From assembly GCF_030929595.1 (NCBI RefSeq), contig NZ_JAVFVR010000003.1, positions 1 to 64,000 on the forward strand: a stretch of 64,000 nt of DNA, given 5' to 3'. Origin of the DNA: Flavobacterium sp. LHD-85. Its GTDB lineage: Bacteria > Bacteroidota > Bacteroidia > Flavobacteriales > Flavobacteriaceae. Below the pieces are notes generated by a model. It ran no database searches and was not told the DNA's origin. It saw only the letters and a program-made list of their open reading frames with translations. The translations under genes were made by a program, and so were the position numbers. Below, in pieces: positions 34,204-44,078 of this stretch (within the stretch, counting starts at the first letter, position 1; each line of letters starts with the position of its first letter).

Positions 34204-35598
34204 TTAATTTAGTTTGTCATCAAATTTGCGTAGAACCAGTTGTTTCGCAATAATGTTGTAATAACTTAAAATGGTATAATTACTAAGTTTGAGGGTATAA
34301 GGAAGAACAGCTTCTTTGTGCGAATCTAGAAAATAATAGATTTTATCAGCAGCAAAAGGCTCTTGTTTTTCTTGGGTTAATTCTAATTTTTTGGTCCAGA
34401 TGCTCTCGAAAAAAGCAGAGTAGTTTGTTTCAATATTGTAATAACTGTTGGAAGGGAAATCTCCAAAAGGGTCATTAAAATTGAAACCATTGAGAGAAAC
34501 TGATTTTAAATCGCTACCCGATCCTCCTAAGGTGATAAATAGATTTTTCTGGTTTTTATACACCGAAAGACCGGCATCAAGAGAAGATAAGACTTTTAAA
34601 AATTTTGCAGTATTTTTTAACTGCTTAGGTTCATGATCTTCAATCTGCATGAGTAGAGGCGAATTACTAAAACGAATAGTGTCGTTTTTTGAAACTGTAA
34701 AAGTTTTTATAGAGGCGCCAGATGCATAATCTTTAATATCAAACAAAAGTTCGTCACCATTAACATTGATTTGATACAATTTGTTTTCGTGGTAAAAAGA
34801 ATTAGTCGTTTTTGGATTTTTATTTCCAATAGGTTTCATAAACGTTTTTTCTTTTATTTCCAGACTTTCCAAATCGATATCAAATAATTGGGTTTTTCTA
34901 AAACTTTGGTCCAAAGTTAGAATCAAACGGTTTGGAAGCGTATAAATTTTGCTTTTTGCACTTACTTTATATAACGGATTATACTCGCCAGAATCCATTT
35001 TTTCAATCGGGTTTTCATTCAAAATTTGGTTGAATGTTCTCGGTTGGGTTTTTCTATCTATAAATTTGAAAGAGCTGAAATCGAAAAATCTTTCCTCTGC
35101 CATTCCGTTTTTAAAAACAAAAGCAGTCAATGCCTGTTTTGTTTTGCTTTGCATCAATAAATAAAAATTGTTGTCTTTTTGATATTGCGTTAAAAGATAA
35201 TTGTCTTCAAGCGGAATTTGAAACTTTAATGCTCTGGAAGTTTTATTTTCCAGATAATATTTAATCAAAATGATTGTTTTTTCTTCTTTCGAAAACCAAT
35301 ACAAAGTCGGATTTCCGTCTTCGCTAAAGCTGTATCCCATCAAAGATCTGTTTTTTATGTATTGGCGGGAAGTGACAAATTTATCTCTTAAGAATAAAGC
35401 GCTATTGTATTTTAATATGGAAAGGCTGTCTGCACTTGCGGCAAAAACAAATACATCGTGAGTAGCTGTATTTTCGCCAGTTATGATTTCAGATTGTCCT
35501 ATTTCGTTTTTTAAATCGATGGTATAAGAGGTCAGCACTGTTTGACTTAGCAAAGCAGTACTGGAGATTAAAAACAAAAAAAGGAAAATTCGTTTCAT
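34204..35598 (-). CDS. Secreted protein of unknown function
   Basis: 464 residues with a signal peptide (MKRIFLFLFLISS, cleavage after LLSQ). The rest is beta-rich with repeated short hydrophobic strands, perhaps a propeller-like fold, judging by eye. I do not recognise a family. No lipobox, TM helix or catalytic motif is evident. It stands between the OmpA and CAT-like genes without overlap. Confidence 0.82.
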   Translation of the reverse strand: MKRIFLFLFLISSTALLSQTVLTSYTIDLKNEIGQSEIITGENTATHDVFVFAASADSLSILKYNSALFLRDKFVTSRQYIKNRSLMGYSFSEDGNPTLYWFSKEEKTIILIKYYLENKTSRALKFQIPLEDNYLLTQYQKDNNFYLLMQSKTKQALTAFVFKNGMAEERFFDFSSFKFIDRKTQPRTFNQILNENPIEKMDSGEYNPLYKVSAKSKIYTLPNRLILTLDQSFRKTQLFDIDLESLEIKEKTFMKPIGNKNPKTTNSFYHENKLYQINVNGDELLFDIKDYASGASIKTFTVSKNDTIRFSNSPLLMQIEDHEPKQLKNTAKFLKVLSSLDAGLSVYKNQKNLFITLGGSGSDLKSVSLNGFNFNDPFGDFPSNSYYNIETNYSAFFESIWTKKLELTQEKQEPFAADKIYYFLDSHKEAVLPYTLKLSNYTILSYYNIIAKQLVLRKFDDKLN

Positions 35599-35629
35599 AT
35601 GCTTTTAGGCGCAAAAATCATTCCGATTA

Positions 35630-36259
35630 TTATTGATTCATAAGCTCTTGAAAAAGATCTACAAATTGACCCACATGCATTCCGTCCATTAAACCGTGAT
35701 GCACATAAACAGCCATAGACATGGTTCTTTTTCCCGTTTCGGAAACCATCATTTTGCCAAACGAAATTTTTGGACAGCTGTCAGGATATGTAAAACTGCG
35801 TGCATGTGTGATTGAACTAAAATTCAACCACGGAATTGCCGAAAAATGAATTAGATTATCATCATCAAAAGATCTTGTGAAAAGTCCAGTTGTGTTTTGA
35901 ATGCGCTCGATTTCGGTTAATGCAATTTGTTCGAATGTTTTAAAATCTGGGTGATATTCAATTAAAGAAAACCCAAAAGTGCCATCTTCACGACCAATTG
36001 TTGCCGAAGCATCGATCTGGTCATTGATATATATTTTATTTTCTGAAATTCGATATCTAAAATTTTCGATTGCGTTTACCGCAGTCAAAGTTTTATGCAA
36101 ATAGAAAATGAAGAAAGAAGCATTTATATTTTTTGCAGTTTGATACGCTTTCGTACAATCGATTTCTACAGTGGCACCAAAAAAAGGTTCTTCCATTTGT
36201 TTAAAATGGGCAAAATGCTCTTTTCTATTCCAATTTTCTAGGTCTAAAAGTGTTTTCAT
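35630..36259 (-). CDS. Chloramphenicol acetyltransferase-like protein
   Basis: 209 residues. The CAT active site is HHGLMDGMH, with catalytic H188 and structural D192. Family segments NWNRKEHFAHF, PWLNFSSITHA and FGKMM are present. CAT enzymes work as trimers and acetylate chloramphenicol with acetyl-CoA. In environmental Bacteroidota such genes are often chromosomal and may act on other substrates. It begins at the stop of the HAD gene, so the two are likely co-translated. Confidence 0.9.
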   Translation of the reverse strand: MKTLLDLENWNRKEHFAHFKQMEEPFFGATVEIDCTKAYQTAKNINASFFIFYLHKTLTAVNAIENFRYRISENKIYINDQIDASATIGREDGTFGFSLIEYHPDFKTFEQIALTEIERIQNTTGLFTRSFDDDNLIHFSAIPWLNFSSITHARSFTYPDSCPKISFGKMMVSETGKRTMSMAVYVHHGLMDGMHVGQFVDLFQELMNQ

Positions 36260-36966
36260 TATAATAAATTCGGAACCACTTCTGCAATAGTTTCAAATGA
36301 ACTAAAATGCTCGTGTTCTATAGTGTGATTAATTTTTTCGTGTTCCCAGGTAGTATGAAACGGAATATGAACGGCGTAACCGCCGATTCCTAAAACTGGC
36401 AGAACATCTGATTTTAATGAATTTCCGATCATTAAAAATTCGTGCGCCTGAATGTCTAAACGTCCTAAAAGTTTCTGGTAATCGATTTCTTGTTTGTCTG
36501 ACATTACTTCGATATGGTGAAAATAATGTCCCAAACCAGAACGATGCAATTTACTGTGCTGATCTTTTAAATCGCCTTTTGTAGCAACGACCAATTTATA
36601 TTTTCCTTTTAAAGCAGCGAGAGTTTCTTCAATTCCGTCTAGAAGCTCGATTGGTTTTTCTAGTAATTCTTTTCCGTATTGGATAATCTTTTCAATGACT
36701 TCCATCGGAATAGTATTGTTCGAAATGTTCATTGCCGCTTCAATCATCGAAAGGATATAACCTTTGATTCCGTAACCGTACAGAGGCAGATTGGCAATTT
36801 CTATTTTAAATAATTCTTGCGAAATGCCTTGATGCGAAAGATAATCTTCCATCAAAGCGCAAAATTTATGTTCGGTTTCCTGAAAATAAGGTTCGTTTAC
36901 AAACAAAGTATCATCAGCATCAAATGCGATTACTTTTAGGTTTGGTATTTTAGTTTTATGTAACAT
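36259..36966 (-). CDS. HAD-superfamily hydrolase
   Basis: 235 residues from the ATG at 36966; a TTG start at 36990 would begin inside a CAAGTTTC repeat and is unlikely. HAD motif I is FDADDTLFV (nucleophile Asp), motif II VVATKGDLKDQ, and motif III/IV MIGNSLKSDVLPV. It has a helical cap (~25-105), so it is a phosphoglycolate phosphatase-like enzyme of unknown substrate. Coupled with the downstream CAT-like gene. Confidence 0.9.
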   Translation of the reverse strand: MLHKTKIPNLKVIAFDADDTLFVNEPYFQETEHKFCALMEDYLSHQGISQELFKIEIANLPLYGYGIKGYILSMIEAAMNISNNTIPMEVIEKIIQYGKELLEKPIELLDGIEETLAALKGKYKLVVATKGDLKDQHSKLHRSGLGHYFHHIEVMSDKQEIDYQKLLGRLDIQAHEFLMIGNSLKSDVLPVLGIGGYAVHIPFHTTWEHEKINHTIEHEHFSSFETIAEVVPNLL

Positions 36967-37014
36967 AATGTTTTTTGTTTCAAGTTTCAAGTTTTCTTTG
37001 TTTCAAGTTTTTTT

Positions 37015-37160
37015 AGTCACGAATTCACTAATTTTTTGACTGCTTCTGACAATTGAATCGTGAATTACACTAATTTTTTGCCACTCCCGATAGCTATTGG
37101 GATATTAAGATTAGAATGATTTTTTAAAATCTGCTCAAATCTGCTGAATCTGCGTGAAAC
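37015..37160. repeat. Intergenic repeats upstream of HAD gene
   Basis: This stretch holds GTCACGAATTCACTAATTTTTTG and GAATCGTGAATTACACTAA, the palindrome CCCGATAGCTATTGGG, and ATCTGCTGAATCTGCGTGAAAC. The last resembles the arm at 24025-24037, and the palindrome resembles 40436-40451. Confidence 0.7.
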
Positions 37161-37167
37161 CTTTTTC

Positions 37168-38055
37168 TTAATCCTTAGAAAAAAGCCCTTTCAAAGAAAT
37201 TGTTTTATCGTAAAAAGTAATTCGGATTCCGAAAAGCAGAATAATTCCGCCGAAAACCATTTGTAAAGTTATTTGTTCTTCCAAAAACAACCAAGCTAAA
37301 ATTGAGGTAATTACAGCTTGACTCAATAAACTTAGCGAAACTCTCGTTGCACGCATGTGCTGAGTCGCATAACTGATCGAAAGCCATGCACACAATTGAC
37401 AAATTACTGCTTGAAGAACAAGTACAAACCAACCTGCATTTGAAAATCCGGTGAAAGGTTCGCCTAATGCGTAACATAAAATTCCTAAATAGATGCTTGA
37501 AGCGAATAAACTAATGGTCATAAACGAAAGAACATCGACTTCTGAAAGAACATTTTTGCTGACCAAAAGATAAATGGAATACAGAATTCCAGATAAAACG
37601 GCAAATAGAAATGCTTTATCGAAGTTTAAATCGATAAAAAACTCAAAACCGACCAAAGTTACCATTCCGAATAAAGCGACTAATGTTCCGATCCAGAAAT
37701 TTGTTGCGGGTTTTGCTTTCAGAAAAAAGAAAGAGCCAACTCCAACCCAAACTGGAGATAAATTGGTTAACAATGAAGCCTGAGTCGCACTTGATTCCTG
37801 AATGGCGATATTCCAAACGGCAACATCAGACGAAAATAAAACACCGCATAGTATTGCCAAAAGAGCAAATTTTAATTTTGGAAGTTTGAAATTACGGCTG
37901 AAAATGACATAAGGTAAAAGCAGCAGTACAGCAAAAAACATTCGGTAAAATGCCGAAATCAATCCTGGTGTTAAACGTAATTTTACCAATATCGGAAAAA
38001 TAGATATGCAGAGTATACCGCAGATTAGGGCTAATCTTGGTTTTGTGAGTTTCAT
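37168..38055 (-). CDS. EamA/DMT-family transporter
   Basis: 295 residues with about ten TM helices in two EamA repeats (~1-140 and ~150-290), including AFYRMFFAVLLLLPYVIF, ATQASLLTNLSPVWVGVGSF and the second-repeat ATRVSLSLLSQAVITSILAWLF. It probably exports or imports a small metabolite across the inner membrane. Substrate unknown. Single gene. Confidence 0.92.
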   Translation of the reverse strand: MKLTKPRLALICGILCISIFPILVKLRLTPGLISAFYRMFFAVLLLLPYVIFSRNFKLPKLKFALLAILCGVLFSSDVAVWNIAIQESSATQASLLTNLSPVWVGVGSFFFLKAKPATNFWIGTLVALFGMVTLVGFEFFIDLNFDKAFLFAVLSGILYSIYLLVSKNVLSEVDVLSFMTISLFASSIYLGILCYALGEPFTGFSNAGWFVLVLQAVICQLCAWLSISYATQHMRATRVSLSLLSQAVITSILAWLFLEEQITLQMVFGGIILLFGIRITFYDKTISLKGLFSKD

Positions 38056-38160
38056 TTTTAGTTTATTTTTTCAAGTTTTTTTGGTGCATAGTTTAAAAAG
38101 AAAATTGCGTGAATCAATTAAATTTTAATCGACTCACGCAATTTATAAATATACAAATAT

Positions 38161-40296
38161 TTAGTTTACAGTCGCTCCATTTGGCGCATCAGCATCTGGA
38201 TTTACAAAAACCAGTTTCCCTTCAGCATTTGTTGTCATCAAGATCATTCCTTGGCTTTCAACGCCACGTAAAGCTCTTGGAGCAAGGTTTGCTAATACAG
38301 AAACACGTTTTCCGATAATTTCTTCTGGCGAAAAACTCTCTGCAATTCCCGAAACAATCGTACGAACATCAATTCCTGTATCTACTTTAAGAACCAAAAG
38401 TTTGTTTGCTTTTGGCATTTTTTCAGCTTCTAAAATAGTTCCAATACGAATATCCATCTTTGCAAAATCCTCAAACTGAATTAAATCTTTTTGCGGATCT
38501 GGTTGTTTGCTTTCAGCTAAATTAGCTGTTTTTGTTGCTTCCAATTTATCTATTTGCTTTTGTATTTCTTCATCTTCGATTTTAGCGAAAAGCAATTCTG
38601 CTTCACCAATTTTATGTCCTGCTGGCAACAAATCTGAGTTTTCAGAAATATCATTCCAACCTAATGTTTTATCAAGAATAACATCTGTAGCTCCAGGATG
38701 ATTTTCTTTTAAGAATTTACTAAATCCTTTAAAGTGTTCTTTAAGATCATTAAGATTTAAGATTCTTGACAATTTAGCAGCTGTAAACGGTAAAAATGGT
38801 TCTGCTAAAACGCTTAACGCAGCAGCAATTTGCAAGGCCACATACATTTGAGTTTTTACTCGCTCTGGATTGTCTTTCATAACTTTCCAAGGCTCTTCGT
38901 CAGCAAGATATTTATTTCCTAAACGAGCTACATTCATCAATTCGCCTAAAGCTTCACGGAATCTATAACGTTCAACCGAACTTGCAATTACAGCAGGATA
39001 CGCTTTTAATTCGTTTAAAGTAGCTTCGTCAATTTCAGTTAATTCATTTGGAGTTGGAATAACGCCATCATAATACTTATTTGTTAAAACCACAACGCGA
39101 TTCACGAAGTTTCCGAAAACGGCAACCAATTCGTTATTATTTCTAGCTTGGAAATCTTTCCAAGTAAAATCGTTATCTTTTGTTTCAGGAGCGTTTGATG
39201 TTAAGGCATAACGCAAAACATCTTGCTTGTCTGGAAACTCTTCTAAATATTCGTGTAGCCAAACTGCCCAGTTTTTAGAAGTCGAAAGTTTGTTTCCTTC
39301 CAAGTTCAAGAATTCATTTGCTGGAACATTATCTGGTAAAATATAACTTCCTTCAGCTTTAAGCATTGCTGGGAAAATGATACAGTGAAAAACAATATTG
39401 TCTTTCCCGATAAAGTGAACCAATTTAGTTTCTTCATCTTTCCAATACGGTTCCCAATCTTTTCCTTCGCGCGCTGCCCATTCTTTCGTAGAAGAAATGT
39501 AACCAATTGGCGCATCAAACCAAACATAAAGTTTTTTGCCTTCGGCACCTTCAACAGGAACATCAATTCCCCAATCCAAATCACGTGTTACGGCACGAGG
39601 TTCTAAACCTGCGTCGATCCAAGATTTTACTTGTCCGTAAACATTAGTTTTCCAGTCGTTTTTATGACCAACTAAAATCCATTCGGTTAAGAAATCAGAA
39701 TAACGGTCTAAAGGTAAAAACCAGTGTTTTGTTTCTTTAAGAATTGGAGTTTCGCCCGTAATAGTCGATTTTGGATTGATCAAATCTGTGGCGTTCAAAG
39801 TAGATCCGCATTTTTCGCACTGATCTCCGTAAGCTTCTGGATTATCACATTTTGGGCAAGTTCCAACTACAAAACGATCTGCTAAAAACTGATTTGCTTT
39901 CGCATCGTATAATTGTTCTGTTACTTCCTCAATAAAATCTCCTTTATCATACAATGTTCTAAAGAATTCTGAAGCAGTATCGTGATGAATTTTTGCTGAA
40001 GTTCTTGAATAATTGTTGAATGAAATTCCGAAATCTTCAAATGACTTGCGAATAATTCCATCATATTTATCAATAACTTGTTGTGGTGTAACTCCTTCTT
40101 TTTTGGCTTTCATAGAGATTGCAACCCCATGTTCATCGCTTCCGCAGATAAATGCTACATCTTTTCCTTGTAATCTTAAATATCTCGAATATATATCCGC
40201 AGGAACATAAACTCCCGCCAAGTGGCCAATATGTATAGGTCCGTTGGTGTAAGGTAATGCCGCCGTGATAGTATATCTCTTAGGATCTTGTATCAT
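38161..40296 (-). CDS. metG: Methionine-tRNA ligase
   Basis: 711 residues. Class I synthetase motif [13 protein letters not shown] (HIGH), zinc knuckle [22 protein letters not shown] variant KLSTSKNW, anticodon-binding helical domain (~400-560), and a C-terminal EMAP-II/tRNA-binding domain (~605-711, [20 protein letters not shown]). It charges initiator and elongator tRNA-Met. The long form with fused tRNA-binding domain is usual for Bacteroidota. Single gene. Confidence 0.96.
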   Translation of the reverse strand: MIQDPKRYTITAALPYTNGPIHIGHLAGVYVPADIYSRYLRLQGKDVAFICGSDEHGVAISMKAKKEGVTPQQVIDKYDGIIRKSFEDFGISFNNYSRTSAKIHHDTASEFFRTLYDKGDFIEEVTEQLYDAKANQFLADRFVVGTCPKCDNPEAYGDQCEKCGSTLNATDLINPKSTITGETPILKETKHWFLPLDRYSDFLTEWILVGHKNDWKTNVYGQVKSWIDAGLEPRAVTRDLDWGIDVPVEGAEGKKLYVWFDAPIGYISSTKEWAAREGKDWEPYWKDEETKLVHFIGKDNIVFHCIIFPAMLKAEGSYILPDNVPANEFLNLEGNKLSTSKNWAVWLHEYLEEFPDKQDVLRYALTSNAPETKDNDFTWKDFQARNNNELVAVFGNFVNRVVVLTNKYYDGVIPTPNELTEIDEATLNELKAYPAVIASSVERYRFREALGELMNVARLGNKYLADEEPWKVMKDNPERVKTQMYVALQIAAALSVLAEPFLPFTAAKLSRILNLNDLKEHFKGFSKFLKENHPGATDVILDKTLGWNDISENSDLLPAGHKIGEAELLFAKIEDEEIQKQIDKLEATKTANLAESKQPDPQKDLIQFEDFAKMDIRIGTILEAEKMPKANKLLVLKVDTGIDVRTIVSGIAESFSPEEIIGKRVSVLANLAPRALRGVESQGMILMTTNAEGKLVFVNPDADAPNGATVN

Positions 40297-40315
40297 AATT
40301 CAATTTTATTGAGTG

Positions 40316-40323
40316 CAAAAATA
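40316..40323 (-). promoter_or_regulatory. Putative -7 box for metG
   Basis: TATTTTTG on the minus strand, 19 bp before the metG ATG, an exact TAnnTTTG match. Confidence 0.45.
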
Positions 40324-40392
40324 AGCAATAGAATTGAGATTTTAATATTACGCTTGAATTCGCTAGAGTTTTTAATGGGAATTATGATTTTT

Positions 40393-40660
40393 TTATCTCG
40401 CAAAGACTCAAAGTCGCAGAGTTTTTTATAGCCACTCCCGATAGCTATCGGGATAAGAGGATTAAAAAGATTTTAATTTTAGACATGAATTGCCTCCAGC
40501 TTTAGCTGGAGGGTTTGTAATTATAAGGTGATTCGGCTTTAGCCAAACCCACGCATTAAGCTAAAGCCATTTTGTAGAATCCTTATTATTACATCCAGCT
40601 AAAGCTGGACGCAATTCAAAAAAAACTTTGCGATCTTGCGTCTTTGCGAGATTATTTGAC
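40393..40660. repeat. Nested composite inverted repeat
   Basis: The outermost arms are CAAAG-family (left near ATCTCGCAAAGACTCAAAG, right near GTCTTTGCGAGATTAT). Inside is the palindrome CCCGATAGCTATCGGG (40436-40451). Then come 24-bp arms 40487-40510 and 40594-40617 (one mismatch), each holding its own hairpin (CCTCCAGCT-TT-AGCTGGAGG and CCAGCT-AA-AGCTGG). In the centre GGCTTTAGC / GCTAAAGCC forms a last hairpin. Confidence 0.9.
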
Positions 40661-40803
40661 GCCAATAAATAAAGTGCTTTGAGAGGACTCTGACTTCGCT
40701 CAGTCTGAAAAATAGTAGAAAAGAAGCTTTCTAATCCTTTTAATCTGTAGCCAAAATACATCTTATAGTCTTTTTGACTATATTTGAAAAAAAATATCAA
40801 AAC

Positions 40804-42303
40804 ATGAATAAAATATATATAACCTTTTTAATGCTGTTTTCGTTTTATGGTTATTCTCAATCACAATCAGAAAAGAATTTAAAGCAGGGGCAATATTCAA
40901 ACCCAATTTTTGCGGGAGATTATCCAGATCCGAGTTTGTTGAGAGACGGAAAAGATTATTATGTTGTGCATTCTTCATTCGATTACTATCCCGGACTTTT
41001 AATTTGGCATTCGACCGATTTAATGAATTGGGAACCGATAACCAATGCGCTTCATAAATATGTTGGAGCTGTTTGGGCGCCAGATCTAATTAAGTACAAT
41101 AACAAATACTACATTTATTTTCCAGCGAATAATACCAATTTTGTAGTTACGGCAGATTCTATAAACGGTCCGTGGAGTGAGCCTGTAGATTTGAAAATTG
41201 GAAATATTGATCCAGGACATGTGACAGATGACAAAGGAAATCGATTTTTGTATTTTAGTAATGGAGGCTATGTGGCTTTATCAAAAGACGGACTTTCGGT
41301 AACAAGCGAATTAAAGCATGTGTATGACGGTTGGAAAATTCCGCGCGAATGGAGTATTGAATGTTTCTGTATGGAAGGCCCAAAACTTTTCAAGCGAGGA
41401 GAATATTACTACTTAACTGTTGCCGAAGGAGGAACCGCTGGTCCGGCGACAAGTCATATGGTGATTTCGGCAAGATCAAAATCGCCTTTAGGGCCTTGGG
41501 AAAATTCGCCTCATAACCCGATTGTGAGAACGAACAGCAGTTCTGAAACTTGGTGGTCAAAAGGGCATAGTACCATTTTTGAAGATATAAACGGAAAATG
41601 GTGGATGATTTTTCATGGCTATGAAAAGGATTATTACAACTTAGGGCGTCAGACTTTGCTTCAGCCAGTAGAATGGACAAAAGATAATTGGTATAAAATT
41701 CCAGATAATATAGAGACTGATAAACCAATTGCAAAACCGCAAGGAAAAACACTTCCTGAATTTTCTTTAAGTGATAATTTTGAAGGTTCAGCTCTTAAAC
41801 CGCAATGGAAATTTTATAGTGGGGTAGAAGCTTCAAGATTTAAAGTTGCTAATAACACTTTAACTATTGAAGGAAAAGGCGACGGAGTAGGAAACAGTTC
41901 TCCTTTAGTAGTTGTTCCAGGCGGACATTCGTATACGGCTGAAGTTGAAATGGAAATCGAAGGCAATGCAGTAGGCGGATTAACGCTTTTTTATGATAAT
42001 AAATATTACTCTGGAATACTAGCAGATCAGAATAATATTTTGGCAAACTTGAGAGGATGGCAGTTTCCAACAGAAAAGAATACACATAATCGAAAAGTCT
42101 TTCTTCGTTTGAGGAATATCAAAAACACCGTAGATATGTTTTACAGTATTGATGGAAAAGACTGGAAGAAAATCGAGAATTCAGTTGAGGTTTCAGGATA
42201 CAATCATAATGTTTTAAGCGGATTTTTGGGATTAAGAATTGGTCTTTGTTCAATAGGAAAAGGAAGTGTGAAGTTTAAGAATTTTGTTTACAATACACTA
42301 TAG
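40804..42303 (+). CDS. Glycoside hydrolase family 43 (beta-xylosidase/arabinofuranosidase type)
   Basis: 499 residues from the ATG at 40804, chosen because it begins the signal peptide (cleavage after YGYSQ). The five-bladed propeller has catalytic base D42 (AGDYPDPSLL), pKa-modulating D136 (NIDPGHV) and general acid E191 (CMEGPKLF). A C-terminal beta-sandwich (~320-499) matches the xylosidase C-terminal domain. It would release xylose or arabinose from hemicellulose side chains outside the inner membrane. It is not next to a SusCD pair or other CAZymes here. Confidence 0.93.
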   Translation: MNKIYITFLMLFSFYGYSQSQSEKNLKQGQYSNPIFAGDYPDPSLLRDGKDYYVVHSSFDYYPGLLIWHSTDLMNWEPITNALHKYVGAVWAPDLIKYNNKYYIYFPANNTNFVVTADSINGPWSEPVDLKIGNIDPGHVTDDKGNRFLYFSNGGYVALSKDGLSVTSELKHVYDGWKIPREWSIECFCMEGPKLFKRGEYYYLTVAEGGTAGPATSHMVISARSKSPLGPWENSPHNPIVRTNSSSETWWSKGHSTIFEDINGKWWMIFHGYEKDYYNLGRQTLLQPVEWTKDNWYKIPDNIETDKPIAKPQGKTLPEFSLSDNFEGSALKPQWKFYSGVEASRFKVANNTLTIEGKGDGVGNSSPLVVVPGGHSYTAEVEMEIEGNAVGGLTLFYDNKYYSGILADQNNILANLRGWQFPTEKNTHNRKVFLRLRNIKNTVDMFYSIDGKDWKKIENSVEVSGYNHNVLSGFLGLRIGLCSIGKGSVKFKNFVYNTL

Positions 42304-42305
42304 GT

Positions 42306-42466
42306 TTTTTGCCGCTAAGGCACAAAGTAGCTAAGATTTTTTATTAAGAATCTAAGTTTTTTAAGTTAGTTATCTGTGTTAATCTGCTTAAATTTTTTAA
42401 TCTCGATAGTTTTCGGGAGCGTAAAACAATAATACTTTGTGCCTTCGCGTCTATGTGGCAAAAACC
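42306..42466. repeat. CAAAG-family inverted repeat after GH43 gene
   Basis: Left arm TTTTGCCGCTAAGGCACAAAG (42306-42345 region) and right arm ACTTTGTGCCTTCGCG ... GTGGCAAAAA (42433-42466) are imperfect reverse complements. CTCGATAGTTTTCGGGAG lies between. It is the main content of the gap before the CDGSH gene. Confidence 0.8.
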
Positions 42467-42553
42467 AATAAAATAGAACCAGTTTAAACTACGATTGACG
42501 TTTATAAATGACAATATATTTCGCAATCTTTGCATCCGAAAAAAACAAAATTT

Positions 42554-42781
42554 ATGAGCAAGACTAAATTAATCATCAATAAAAACGGATCAATCAAAAT
42601 TGAAGGAGATTTTGAAATCATGGATCCAGAAGGAACACTTTACGGTTTACAAGGAAGATCTGCATTAGGTCTTTGCCGTTGCGGACATTCAGCCAACAAA
42701 CCATTTTGCGATGGAGCACACAGAAACAACTTCGAACACGATTCAAAGGCTTTCGATTTGCCGCCAATGAAAACGAACTAA
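42554..42781 (+). CDS. CDGSH iron-sulfur protein
   Basis: 75 residues from the ATG at 42554 (MSKTKLIINKNG); upstream codons in frame are not conserved. The [2Fe-2S] motif is CRCGHSANKPFCDGAH, i.e. C-x-C-x2-S-x3-P-x-C-D-G-x2-H, giving the 3Cys-1His ligation of CDGSH/mitoNEET proteins. Probably a cytoplasmic redox or Fe-S transfer protein. Preceded by CAATCTTTG, a weak -7 box, and followed by a terminator. Confidence 0.93.
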   Translation: MSKTKLIINKNGSIKIEGDFEIMDPEGTLYGLQGRSALGLCRCGHSANKPFCDGAHRNNFEHDSKAFDLPPMKTN

Positions 42782-42805
42782 GAAGTTCCATAGTTTTAAA
42801 TATGT

Positions 42806-42838
42806 AAACCGCATTCTGCCAGATGCGGTTTTTTTTAT
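42806..42838 (+). terminator. Terminator after CDGSH gene
   Basis: Stem AAACCGCAT / ATGCGGTTT with a T-run. Confidence 0.85.
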
Positions 42839-42912
42839 GTAATTTTTTATAAAAGTAAGGTATTACTTAGAAAAAACAATATTACATTTACTGCAACATT
42901 AATTTCCTAAAA

Positions 42913-44040
42913 ATGAAAAAACTAATAATACCACTACTATTTTTATTTTTTAGCATGAGTCAGGCTCAAACTGTAAAAACGGTTTCTACAGATTGGACAT
43001 CTATAAGCCAGACCATTGCTATTCAGACTTCTGTGAAGAAAAAATTTAAAGTAACTGCTTATGTAAAAGTAGAAACTACAGAACCAAAATCATGGGCAGG
43101 AGTTTGGGCTCGTGTTGATACCAAAAACGATGAAGATGGCTTTTTTGATAATATGAGAGACAGACCGGTAAAATCTAAAGAATGGAATTCATACACTGTT
43201 GAAGGAACTGTCGATAAGAATAGTAAATCATTAAGTTTTGGAGGTTTATGTCTATTTGATGGGAAGTTTTATTTTGACAAGTTTGAACTTTTTATCGAAA
43301 ATGATAAAGGTGTTTACGAACCTGTGACTGTTTTAAATTCAAGTTTTGAAAGTCCGATAAGTAATGGAGATGTGCCAAAATGGATTCAAGGAATAAGTAA
43401 CGATGCTATTGTTAAAGTAAAAGAATATAAAATTACTTCGGACAAATCGAGTGTTGATGGAAAAAGCTGTTTGCTTATAGAAGGAAAAGGAATAAAACCG
43501 AGGTTAGAAGCTAAAATTGGAAATGTAGAAGGAGCGTCTCCAAAAATTGGTGATATGATTTCGATGTTGGAAGATCTTAAAGCCCGTGTTGAAAGAACAG
43601 TTAAAAACATGAGCCAATATGAAATCGATTATCTTCATGATGCAGAAGCAAACCGAATTGGAGCTTTGGTAATGCATTTGGCTGCAGCCGAAAAATATTA
43701 TCAGGTCTTTACTTTTGAAAATAGAGATTTTAATGAAGAAGAAAAGAAAAAATGGGGGCCAGCATTAGATCTTGATCAGGCAGGAAGAGAAATAAAAGGA
43801 CATGATATTCAGTATTATTTGGATATTTATAATGAAGTACGAGCAAAAACAATCGAAGAATTAAAGAAAAGAGACGACGCTTGGTTTGCAGAAGTACAAA
43901 CAAGATACGATTGGACAAACCAATATTGCTGGTTTCATGTTATGGAACATCAATCGAGTCATTTAGGCCAGATTTTGTTCTTGAAAAAAAGAATTCCGCT
44001 AGAACAGAAAAAAACGTTACCGCAAGAGATTAAGAAATAA
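42913..44040 (+). CDS. Secreted beta-sandwich plus DinB-like domain protein
   Basis: 375 residues with a signal peptide (cleavage after MSQAQ). The N-terminal part (~20-190) looks like a CBM4/9-type beta-sandwich: TAYVKVETTEPKSWAGVWAR, KFYFDKFELFIEN and VLNSSFESP. The C-terminal part (~205-365) resembles the DinB/YfiT four-helix metal-binding fold, with His in LVMHLAAAEKYYQ and FHVMEHQSSHLGQILFL. DinB-fold enzymes include thiol transferases, normally cytoplasmic, so the secretion signal is unusual. The function is unknown; the domain assignment is by eye. Confidence 0.85.
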   Translation: MKKLIIPLLFLFFSMSQAQTVKTVSTDWTSISQTIAIQTSVKKKFKVTAYVKVETTEPKSWAGVWARVDTKNDEDGFFDNMRDRPVKSKEWNSYTVEGTVDKNSKSLSFGGLCLFDGKFYFDKFELFIENDKGVYEPVTVLNSSFESPISNGDVPKWIQGISNDAIVKVKEYKITSDKSSVDGKSCLLIEGKGIKPRLEAKIGNVEGASPKIGDMISMLEDLKARVERTVKNMSQYEIDYLHDAEANRIGALVMHLAAAEKYYQVFTFENRDFNEEEKKKWGPALDLDQAGREIKGHDIQYYLDIYNEVRAKTIEELKKRDDAWFAEVQTRYDWTNQYCWFHVMEHQSSHLGQILFLKKRIPLEQKKTLPQEIKK

Positions 44041-44043
44041 AAG

Positions 44044-44076
44044 AAAAGCTGCATTTTTTAAGATGCAGCTTTTTTA
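44044..44076. terminator. Terminator between converging DinB-fusion and phzF genes
   Basis: Stem AAAAGCTGCAT / ATGCAGCTTTT with flanking A and T runs. Confidence 0.87.
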
Positions 44077-44078
44077 AT

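Larger units (their letters stand above)
40297..40803. other. Long divergent intergenic region packed with inverted repeats
   Basis: 507 bp between metG (minus) and the GH43 gene (plus). It contains a metG -7 box (40316-40323), the nested element at 40393-40660, and a remaining 40661-40803 with no clear feature except AT-rich sequence before the GH43 start. Confidence 0.75.

Noticed and set aside
36967-36990. Upstream TTG start for the HAD gene
   Set aside because: The extension is translated from a CAAGTTTC repeat and lacks conservation; the ATG at 36966 lies before the conserved motif.
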